Assembly (NCBI GenBank): GCA_021204885.1
Contig: JAJPYP010000165.1
Coordinates: 1-6,565 of the forward strand
Length of the DNA: 6,565 nucleotides
Direction: 5' to 3'
From: Prevotellaceae bacterium
Lineage (GTDB): Bacteria > Bacteroidota > Bacteroidia > Bacteroidales > Bacteroidaceae
Every line of letters starts with the position of its first letter. The first letter of the stretch is position 1. The position numbers and the translations under genes were made by a program. Under the pieces are notes generated by a model. It ran no database searches and was not told where the DNA came from. It saw only the letters and a list, made by a program, of their open reading frames with translations. Positions 1 through 4,867 of the stretch are shown piece after piece.

Positions 1-230
1 ATTTTTAAGATAAAGGGCATAAATACACCCAATCGTGAACTTCCGATGCCCGGATTCACATCGGGCAATTCCTCAAAAACCCATTCCGAAGTTTTTACTT
101 ATACATTATATATAGTTTGTTCATGCCGTCATCGTCTATTATAAGATATATTAATATACCACATAAAAGTATATATGAAATTCCCGGTTTTAGGGAACTA
201 TTCGTATCTTTGCATAAAACATACTACCAA
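1..230. other. Left-edge non-coding flank
   Basis: This is an AT-rich stretch upstream of the toxin gene with no supportable complete gene. It contains a small perfect inverted repeat, TGCCCG at 47-52 with CGGGCA at 62-67. No T-tract follows on either strand, so I do not call it a terminator. A 12-base palindrome TATATTAATATA lies at 147-158, which may be chance in such AT-rich DNA. On the minus strand one frame stays open from about 98 to the left edge (about 32 codons, no ATG start, a TAA at 99-101 just before it). It could be the tip of a decayed or non-ATG gene, but that length is unremarkable by chance. Confidence 0.4.
181..215 (+). promoter_or_regulatory. higBA promoter with overlapping candidate operator
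   Basis: TATCTTTG at 205-212 matches the Bacteroides -7 consensus TAnnTTTG exactly and ends 18 bases before the toxin ATG at 231. No good -33 TTTG box is seen at 19-21 bases spacing. Just upstream, TTCCC (181-185) and GGGAA (193-197) form an inverted repeat with a 7-base spacer, covering the region where the -33 box should lie. Type II antitoxins of the HigA family normally repress their own operon by binding such palindromes, so this is inferred to be the HigA/HigBA operator. The promoter box is well supported; the operator role is inference. Confidence 0.6.
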
Positions 231-548
231 ATGAGGATTTATTTCGAGGATGATGATTTGGAAGAGCTCTTCATCACCGGCAATAACAAGAAATACAAGG
301 TTTATGCCCGTGACAAGAAATTCATGGAAGGAGTATCGAGGGTGTATACCACTTTGATGACTACATCTACCGCTCCGGAACTAAAGCAGTTCAGTTTCCT
401 GCACTACGAGCGACTGAGGCATATCGGACTTAGTTCTGTAAGGATATTGAATAACAGGGTAGAAAGGTTATTGTTCAGAGAAATGGAAGACGGGATTTGT
501 ATTACTATCATAGAATTAAACGAGACACATTATGGAAACAAGAAGTGA
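231..548 (+). CDS. higB: HigB-like type II toxin (RelE/ParE fold mRNA interferase)
   Basis: This encodes a 105-residue protein resembling the HigB/RelE toxin family, small ribosome-dependent endoribonucleases that cleave mRNA when the antitoxin is lost. Visible family-like features are an N-terminal strand (MRIYF), a lysine-rich stretch at residues 18-30, a His-Tyr pair at 58-59 followed by Leu62, basic residues R71, R76 and R79 in the SSVRI...RLLF strands, and a C-terminal ELNETHYGNK segment with H100-Y101 where this family often carries catalytic residues. The frame is open from a TTG at 117, but I choose the ATG at 231: it gives the usual length and leaves the promoter box at 205-212 outside the gene. 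No clear Shine-Dalgarno is present. The antitoxin gene starts inside the last codons, so translation is probably coupled. The family call rests on overall pattern and neighbour; activity is untested. Confidence 0.82.
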   Translation: MRIYFEDDDLEELFITGNNKKYKVYARDKKFMEGVSRVYTTLMTTSTAPELKQFSFLHYERLRHIGLSSVRILNNRVERLLFREMEDGICITIIELNETHYGNKK

Positions 549-903
549 TTATCAGTATGGCAAGACGGGGTTCAGGGCGGTACATCCCGGCGAGATATTA
601 CGGGAAGAGTTACGTGAACGCGGAATCTCACAAAAGGATTTCGCTTCTATGATAGGCATGCAACGCTCGCACTTGAACGAATTGATCAAGGGCACAAGGA
701 ACATGACCATGGCAACGGCTGAAAAGCTGGAAGAAGCGCTGGGCATCTCGTCTGTTACGTGGATGAACCTGCGGGCGCAATACGAACATGACTGCATGGT
801 GATTGAGAAACGGAATATGGAGCAGCAAGAGGCTGCGTCACAAGATGCTGCAAAGTCGTTACTTTATATAAATAAAACGACCCGCACATCCCAAGCATCA
901 TAG
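532..903 (+). CDS. higA: HigA-like antitoxin, XRE-family helix-turn-helix
   Basis: This encodes a 123-residue antitoxin that should bind and neutralise the HigB-like toxin and repress the shared promoter. The HigA hallmark V-H-P-G-E-I-L-x-E-E-L lies at residues 17-27. A Cro/C1-type helix-turn-helix follows at about 33-53 (SQKDFA, then MQRSHLNELIKG with the recognition helix), and an EKLEEALGI helix at 64-72. W77 and the following MNLRAQYE are also typical of HigA. The ATG at 532 overlaps the toxin end by 17 bases, the toxin-first order usual for higBA. The last 25 or so residues, rich in Q/A/S/T, look disordered and are the least recognisable part. They overlap a hairpin and face a minus-strand promoter-like sequence just beyond the stop. 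Confidence 0.88.
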   Translation: METRSDYQYGKTGFRAVHPGEILREELRERGISQKDFASMIGMQRSHLNELIKGTRNMTMATAEKLEEALGISSVTWMNLRAQYEHDCMVIEKRNMEQQEAASQDAAKSLLYINKTTRTSQAS

Positions 904-917
904 AGAGGCTTGGCGGG
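870..917 (-). terminator. Hairpin with T-rich tail across the higA 3' end
   Basis: CCCG (881-884) pairs with CGGG (914-917), and CCAAGC (891-896) with GCTTGG (908-913). This leaves a six-base bulge on one side and an 11-base loop. Read on the minus strand the hairpin is followed by TCG and then TTTTATTT (870-877), the layout of a Rho-independent terminator. Read on the plus strand there is no T-tract, so it is a poor terminator for higBA. It begins only a few bases downstream of the minus-strand promoter-like element at 929-959. The bulge makes the structure moderate in strength. Confidence 0.35.
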
Positions 918-928
918 TACTGGTGATG

Positions 929-959
929 CAAAGATACGAAGATTGATTGGATTGACAAT
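929..959 (-). promoter_or_regulatory. Minus-strand Bacteroides-type promoter facing into higA
   Basis: Read on the minus strand, ATTG (959-956) is followed by exactly 19 bases and then TATCTTTG (936-929), a full -7 consensus with near-consensus -33 box and ideal spacing. The 15-base string TTCGTATCTTTGCAT (minus strand 940-926) is identical to the string around the higBA -7 box at 201-215 on the plus strand, so the module is flanked by the same promoter core in inverted orientation. No gene follows on the minus strand. A transcript would start near 924 and run antisense to the higA end. Confidence 0.45.
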
Positions 960-1021
960 AGATAACTATGATTTCTTATTAAGTTCACCTATTCTTCTCC
1001 CAACGACATAAAAGCTGGAAT

Positions 1022-1086
1022 AAAAAATAGCTTGCCCCCGCTACAATCGGCTGTAACGGAGGCAAAGGAACCAGTCGGGCTATTTT
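1022..1086 (-). terminator. Composite (branched) terminator of the glnK-amtB operon
   Basis: Outer arms AAAATAGC (1024-1031) and GCTATTTT (1079-1086) are perfectly complementary. They enclose an inner hairpin in which GCCCCCG (1034-1040) pairs with CGGAGGC (1057-1063) with one mismatch, continued by TACA (1042-1045) and TGTA (1052-1055). On the minus strand the outer stem ends in a run of T (TTTTTTATT), fitting intrinsic termination about 90 bases after the amtB stop. The A/T-rich arms make it potentially bidirectional, so it may also stop transcripts coming from higBA. The remaining bases of the 904-1176 gap show no further gene. Confidence 0.6.
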
Positions 1087-1176
1087 GATACACTGCCTTG
1101 TCCATGCATTATCGACGTAATGGATTCGGCCCGACGAGCATGGTGGTCTCACCTATTGTATGTCATGTATGTAGTA

Positions 1177-2436
1177 TCAATTGTAGCAACTCTCTCCGTG
1201 TTCGTAAATGTCGAGTCCCTCTTCTTCCACTCGCTTGGCCACACGCAAGCCCTTGATCTTCTTGATGCCGAAGAAGAGGATGATGCCTGTGGCGGCTGCC
1301 CAGAGGTCGATGCAGACGATGCCGAAGGCTTGTGCGCCTAAGAACCCTGCGCCGTGACCGTAGAACAGGCCTTGGTCGACAGAGAGCAGGCCGGTCATGA
1401 GCGTGCCTATAATGCCGCAGATGCCATGCACGGAACTGGCGCCGACGGGGTCGTCGATGTGCAGCTTCTGGTCGATGAACTCAATGCCGTAGGGCAACGC
1501 CAAGCCACAGACAAAGCCGATGATGACCGCACCCACGGGCGATACCATGTCGCATCCGGCGGTGATGCCCACCAAACCGGCCAACACACCGTTGAGCATG
1601 AGCGAGAAGGAGGGTTTCTTGTATCTTATCCAAGTGACAAGCATCGTGGTGACACCACCGGTGACGGCGGCCAAGTTGGTGGTGAGGAACACGTGCGAGA
1701 TGGCCGTGCGGTTGACGGCGCCACTGGCGGCGAGCTGTGAGCCGGGATTGAACCCGAACCAGCCGAACCACAGGATGAATACACCTAAGGCCGCCATCAT
1801 GAGGTTGTGCCCGGGAATGGCGCGGCTCTTGCCGTCCTTGCCGTATTTGCCTATGCGGGGACCGAGCGCGATGGCACCCACAAGTGCCAGCACGCCGCCT
1901 ACGGAGTGTACCACGGCACTGCCCGCGAAGTCGTGGAAGATGGTGCCGAATGTCTGCATCATGAAGCTGCCGGCAGCGTCGTTGCAGAGCCATCCGCCGC
2001 CCCAAGTCCAATGCCCCTCGACCGGGTAGATAAGGAGCGATATGAACAGGCTGTACACGCAATACATGGAGAACTTGGTGCGCTCGGCCATGGCACCCGA
2101 CACGATGGTGGCGCTGGTGGCGCAGAAGACGGTCTCGAAGATGAGGAAGCCCTCCACAGGAAGCGTGGAGGAGTAGAAACTAAGGTCGCCGAAGTTGGGC
2201 ATACCGATGAACCCGGCACCGCCACTGCCGAACATGAAGCCGAAGCCCACGAACCAGAACAGGAGCGAGCCCAACATGAAGTCTACAAAGTTCTTGAAAA
2301 GGATGTTGGCTGTATTCTTGCTGCGCGTGAAGCCGGCCTCGCACAGGGCGAAGCCCGGTTGCATGAAGAACACCAACATGGCAGCCAGCAACATCCATAC
2401 GGTATCAAGGGATAATCCCATTTCTTGCATAGTCAT
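1177..2436 (-). CDS. amtB: Ammonium transporter (Amt family)
   Basis: This encodes a 419-residue inner-membrane ammonium channel of the Amt/Mep/Rh family, with about 11 hydrophobic segments starting near residue 10. The pore signature is clear: FALCEAGFTRSKN at 29-41, the FHDFAGSAVVH segment containing D169 and the first twin histidine H177, the FGWFGFNPGS segment at 224-233, and the ASSVHGICG segment with the second twin histidine H337. The cytoplasmic C-terminal tail (EEGLDIYEHGESCY) is the conserved GlnK-responsive tail. I start at the ATG at 2436; an in-frame GTG at 2484 would add 16 polar residues that look like intergenic translation. It follows glnK by 55 bases on the same strand. The start lacks an evident cleavable signal peptide, unlike E. 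coli AmtB. Function is confidently assigned by family. Confidence 0.97.
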   Translation of the reverse strand: MTMQEMGLSLDTVWMLLAAMLVFFMQPGFALCEAGFTRSKNTANILFKNFVDFMLGSLLFWFVGFGFMFGSGGAGFIGMPNFGDLSFYSSTLPVEGFLIFETVFCATSATIVSGAMAERTKFSMYCVYSLFISLLIYPVEGHWTWGGGWLCNDAAGSFMMQTFGTIFHDFAGSAVVHSVGGVLALVGAIALGPRIGKYGKDGKSRAIPGHNLMMAALGVFILWFGWFGFNPGSQLAASGAVNRTAISHVFLTTNLAAVTGGVTTMLVTWIRYKKPSFSLMLNGVLAGLVGITAGCDMVSPVGAVIIGFVCGLALPYGIEFIDQKLHIDDPVGASSVHGICGIIGTLMTGLLSVDQGLFYGHGAGFLGAQAFGIVCIDLWAAATGIILFFGIKKIKGLRVAKRVEEEGLDIYEHGESCYN

Positions 2437-2491
2437 GTTACGATGTTTTAGTGGTTGGAATAGATGGTTTGTTACGCACGACACGCGCCGC

Positions 2492-2848
2492 TTACTTCTC
2501 CTGCTCGGCGTTGTAGAGCGCGATGTCGCCCTGCTCGCCCGTGCGGATGCGGATGGTGTTCTCTACAGGGATGACGAAGATGCGCCCGTCGCCTATCTCG
2601 CCCGTACGGGCGGCTTGCTGGATGGCGTTCAACGTCTTTTCCACGTTCTTGTCGCGTACCACGATGTTCAAGAGCATGCGCTCTATACAGCTGGTGTCGT
2701 ACATCACGCCACGGTAAATACGGGCCTGACGCATCTTTCCCTCGCCTCTTACCTCGTAATAAGAGAACCATTCGATGTCGGCTGCCAACAGGGCTTCTTT
2801 GACCTCCTCGAACTTGGTCTTACGAATAATCGCTTCAATCTTTTTCAT
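2492..2848 (-). CDS. glnK: PII nitrogen regulatory protein (GlnK/GlnB family)
   Basis: This encodes a 118-residue PII signal protein, expected to form a trimer that senses ATP/ADP and 2-oxoglutarate and to dock on AmtB. MKKIEAII opens the first strand. The T-loop spans about residues 36-55. The C-terminal signature TGEIGDGRIFVIPV at 82-95 is intact, as is the nucleotide-contacting RIRTGE at 100-105. The T-loop is not standard: YRGVMY (45-50) replaces the usual Y-[KR]-G-[AS]-[AE]-Y, and by my alignment to E. coli GlnB it is one residue shorter, with MR where Gln39 would sit. Y50 aligns with the uridylylated Tyr51. The ATG at 2848 has an AAGGA Shine-Dalgarno six bases upstream (2855-2859), unusually good for this phylum. 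First gene of the operon with amtB; the symbol glnK is chosen by that linkage. Confidence 0.95.
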   Translation of the reverse strand: MKKIEAIIRKTKFEEVKEALLAADIEWFSYYEVRGEGKMRQARIYRGVMYDTSCIERMLLNIVVRDKNVEKTLNAIQQAARTGEIGDGRIFVIPVENTIRIRTGEQGDIALYNAEQEK

Positions 2849-2885
2849 TTTCTTTCCTTGTTAATCCTTTTACCAATGTACGAAT

Positions 2886-2897
2886 ATAATCGATTAT
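2886..2897. promoter_or_regulatory. Perfect 12-base palindrome in the glnK leader
   Basis: ATAATCGATTAT is fully self-complementary. It sits in the 5' untranslated leader, roughly 23-34 bases after the predicted transcription start and about 40 bases before the glnK ATG. A repressor bound here could block elongation or initiation. No named regulator can be assigned, and an AT-rich palindrome this short can occur by chance. Confidence 0.35.
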
Positions 2898-2924
2898 GCT
2901 TTCGTATTGTTATGTTTAACGTTG

Positions 2925-2932
2925 CAAAAGTA
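2925..2932 (-). promoter_or_regulatory. glnK-amtB promoter -7 box
   Basis: On the minus strand TACTTTTG (2932-2925), continuing as CA, matches TAnnTTTG. It lies 76 bases upstream of the glnK ATG. No TTG is found 18-21 bases further upstream; the nearest is only TTTA at 22 bases. A weak -33 region is compatible with a promoter that needs an activator, as expected for nitrogen-responsive genes, but that is inference. Confidence 0.5.
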
Positions 2933-2987
2933 ATCACAATGATAAACATACAGCTAAATATGTGTCTTTTTATTTGCATTCGCAGGT

Positions 2988-3020
2988 ATAACATAACAAC
3001 GTGCCATGTTATCTTGTTAT
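2988..3020. promoter_or_regulatory. Inverted and repeated TGTTAT sites upstream of glnK
   Basis: ATAACAT (2988-2994) and ATGTTAT (3006-3012) form a perfect 7-base inverted repeat with an 11-base spacer. The hexamer ATAACA occurs twice overlapping at 2988-2998, and its complement TGTTAT occurs at 3007-3012 and 3015-3020, with a further copy at 2908-2913 near the expected transcription start. The cluster lies about 55-90 bases upstream of the -7 box, a position typical for activator binding. The regulator is unknown. Confidence 0.4.
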
Positions 3021-3103
3021 TATTATTGCATTCTGAAAGTATCGCAACTACAAAAACAAGCAGATTGTAAGTGTTGCATGAAGAAGAGGCGCTATAATGC
3101 AAA

Positions 3104-3134
3104 CCGCCCCGCTACAATGATTGTAGCGGGGCGG
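3104..3134 (-). terminator. Perfect 15-bp stem hairpin after susD
   Basis: CCGCCCCGCTACAAT (3104-3118) and its exact complement (3120-3134) are separated by one base, so the stem is near maximal length with a tiny loop. On the minus strand it is followed by TTTGCATTAT, a short, imperfect T-rich tail. It is the last of three hairpins after susD and the best candidate for the actual terminator of the susCD transcript. The inner string CCCCGCTACAAT recurs at 1036-1047 in the amtB terminator. Confidence 0.7.
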
Positions 3135-3140
3135 CCCATT

Positions 3141-3172
3141 CATCCGGGGAACGTACCTACGCGGCCCGGATG
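3141..3172 (-). repeat. Inverted repeat, middle hairpin after susD
   Basis: CATCCGGG (3141-3148) and CCCGGATG (3165-3172) are perfectly complementary with a 16-base loop. No T-tract follows on the minus strand. It is packed directly against the neighbouring hairpin, sharing base 3172. It may help protect the 3' end of the susCD mRNA or separate susD from the terminator; function is unproven. Confidence 0.5.
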
Positions 3173-3197
3173 GGGGTGTGTCTTTCGGCACACCCCC
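3172..3197 (-). repeat. GC-rich hairpin immediately after susD
   Basis: GGGGGTGTG (3172-3180) pairs perfectly with CACACCCCC (3189-3197), leaving an eight-base loop. It begins 20 bases after the susD stop on the minus strand. The stem is strong but is followed by CATCCGGG rather than T residues, so it is not a standard intrinsic terminator alone. An mRNA-stabilising or pausing role is possible. Confidence 0.55.
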
Positions 3198-3217
3198 GAG
3201 ACAACGTACATAATGTA

Positions 3218-4846
3218 TTAGTAGCCGGGATTTTGTGTAAGGTTCGGGTTCTTGTCGATGGCATCCTGTGGGATGGGGAAGTAGCGGTGATAGGAGTTGA
3301 AGATTCTCGTCTCGATGGCTGCCGTTCCCGTAACGGTAGCACGCAGGGTCTCATCGGCTTCAGCATCGTTCACCGTACCCGTTATGCGCGACAATGTGCC
3401 GTTCATCAACGTGGTGGCCAAGATGTTGCCGCTGCTATCTTTCCAACGCAGGATGTCGGCACGGCGCAAGCCTTCGCCGGCAAACTCCACGCCGCGTTCA
3501 CGGCGGATGAGCTCACGCAGCTTCTCTTGGGTGCCATATTTACCCTGGTCCACATCGGGCATGCCGGCACGGCGACGCACTTGGTTCACAAGGTCGTAAA
3601 CCGTTGCCGATGGGCCGTTGAGTTCGTTCTCGGCCTCGGCGTAGGAGAGCAACACTTCGGCATAGCGGAAGATGATGGGACAGGCGTTGGTATCCCACAT
3701 GTCGCTGTAGTAGTCGATGCCGGTACCCAAATACTTGGCCCAAGTAAGGGAGGTCTTGGAGGAGTTGTCGGCGGCGGTGGGATAGTTGCTGTTAGCGGCT
3801 CCGCCGATGGTTTGGTCCAAGGTGTTGTACACGCTGCCGTTCCAGTACATACCCGGATAGACAACGGTCTTGGCCATGCGCGGGTCGCGGTTGTAGAAGG
3901 GGTGCGTGGGGTCGTAGTCACTGCTCTCGTCGATGGTTTGGCCGTCGGCCATCTCGTAAGCGTCGATGAGGTTCTGCGTGGGCACGATGGATGACCAACC
4001 GCCCTCGCCGTTGTTATACATCTGGCCGATGGTGTACAGGGTGTAGAGGTTCTCGATGTACTGCACGGCGTTGATAATCTCCTTGGAGTCTTGGCCTGAC
4101 ACCAAGAAGAGGTTGGCGTAATCGCTCTCCAATTGGTAAAGCCCCAAGTTCATGATGGCCTTGGCGGCATCGACAACGCGGTTGTAGTCGCCGTAATAGA
4201 GGGCGGAACGCATCTTCACGGCCAGCGCGGTGCCTTTGGCGATGTAACCGCGGGCTTTGGGCGCGTCGTAGAGCAGGTTGATGGCTTCGTCTATCTCGTC
4301 GTAAACGAATTGCTTCACTTCTTCCTCGCTGTTGCGAGGCACCTGTGCCTCTTCGGCGGTGGAGAAGTTCTCGATGAGGGGCACGCCGCCAAACCACCAG
4401 TTCTTGTCGAAGTACTCGTAGGCGCGAATGGTCTTGACCTGCCCTATCATGTCGTTCTTCTTGGCTTGGTCGGTGAATTCCACCCCGTCGATGTTAGCCA
4501 AGAAGGTGTTGCAACGACGTATCATCGTGAAGTCATAGAGGTTGTCGGCATAGGTACCGTTGGAGGCGGTCATGAGGCCGTTGCCGATGAAGGTCCACCC
4601 TTCCCATGAGAAGTTGTTGTAGCCGTAATCGGAAGCACAGTCAAGGTACAGAAGCTCGTAAGAGTCGGCCCATCCGTCGTAGCACCCTATCAAAAAGCTT
4701 TGGGCATCGTCCTCCGTCTGCCATGTCAAGGAGGGGGAGAGGGAATCGTATGGAGTCGTGTCCAAGTAATCCGAGCAAGAGGTAATTGCCGTGAGTGTGA
4801 TTACGGACAATAGGTATGTCATTATACGTTTCATATTATTTTTCAT
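3218..4846 (-). CDS. susD: SusD/RagB-family outer-membrane nutrient-binding lipoprotein
   Basis: This encodes a 542-residue SusD-like lipoprotein, the surface lid that captures substrate for its SusC partner. Residues 1-23 are a signal peptide with a lipobox ITSC ending at Cys24, followed by SDYLDTTPYDSLS, a typical mature SusD start. Conserved blocks follow: an R-A-Y-E-Y-F-D helix at 141-147, YNRDPRM at 318-324, the RYAEVLLSYAEAEN helix at 394-407, the RRERGVEFAGEGLRRADILRW block at 448-468, and the C-terminal YHRYFPIPQDAIDKNPNLTQNPGY. It starts 21 bases after the susC stop, so it is co-transcribed. I take the first ATG (4846); a second at 4834 would trim four residues. The substrate cannot be read from the sequence, and symbol use here means homologue, not the starch protein itself. 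Confidence 0.96.
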   Translation of the reverse strand: MKNNMKRIMTYLLSVITLTAITSCSDYLDTTPYDSLSPSLTWQTEDDAQSFLIGCYDGWADSYELLYLDCASDYGYNNFSWEGWTFIGNGLMTASNGTYADNLYDFTMIRRCNTFLANIDGVEFTDQAKKNDMIGQVKTIRAYEYFDKNWWFGGVPLIENFSTAEEAQVPRNSEEEVKQFVYDEIDEAINLLYDAPKARGYIAKGTALAVKMRSALYYGDYNRVVDAAKAIMNLGLYQLESDYANLFLVSGQDSKEIINAVQYIENLYTLYTIGQMYNNGEGGWSSIVPTQNLIDAYEMADGQTIDESSDYDPTHPFYNRDPRMAKTVVYPGMYWNGSVYNTLDQTIGGAANSNYPTAADNSSKTSLTWAKYLGTGIDYYSDMWDTNACPIIFRYAEVLLSYAEAENELNGPSATVYDLVNQVRRRAGMPDVDQGKYGTQEKLRELIRRERGVEFAGEGLRRADILRWKDSSGNILATTLMNGTLSRITGTVNDAEADETLRATVTGTAAIETRIFNSYHRYFPIPQDAIDKNPNLTQNPGY

Positions 4847-4867
4847 TAAATGGTTAGTATGCTTTAT

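Larger units (their letters stand above)
2849..3103. other. glnK upstream regulatory region, no gene seen
   Basis: This AT-rich stretch separates the susD hairpins from glnK. It holds the glnK promoter box, a palindrome in the leader and an upstream cluster of TGTTAT/ATAACA repeats, listed separately. An 85-codon minus-strand frame (2845-3102) runs through it, but it starts at a TTG, covers the promoter and has low-complexity composition, so I do not call it. No tRNA or other RNA gene was recognised. Confidence 0.6.

Noticed and set aside
1..98. Minus-strand frame of about 32 codons open to the left edge
   Set aside because: It has no ATG start and no recognised domain, and its length is expected by chance. 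It might be a decayed gene end but cannot be supported.
117..230. N-terminal extension of the toxin reading frame from a TTG at 117
   Set aside because: The extra 38 residues overlap the promoter box at 205-212 and the inverted repeat at 181-197. The ATG at 231 gives the normal size for the family.
1807..2415. Long plus-strand frame (202 codons) opposite amtB
   Set aside because: It is a shadow of GC-rich codon use in amtB, with low-complexity A/E/H/G-rich translation and no family resemblance.
2437..2484. Upstream GTG start for amtB adding 16 residues
   Set aside because: The added residues are polar and not like an Amt N-terminus. The ATG at 2436 leads directly into the first membrane segment.
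2845..3102. Minus-strand frame of 85 codons upstream of glnK with hydrophobic stretches
   Set aside because: It starts at TTG, spans the glnK promoter and leader and overlaps the glnK start codon. Composition reflects AT-rich intergenic DNA.
3170..3994. Plus-strand frame of 274 codons opposite susD
   Set aside because: It is antisense to a clearly real SusD gene, begins inside the hairpin block and translates to a V/G/A/H-rich sequence typical of antisense shadows.
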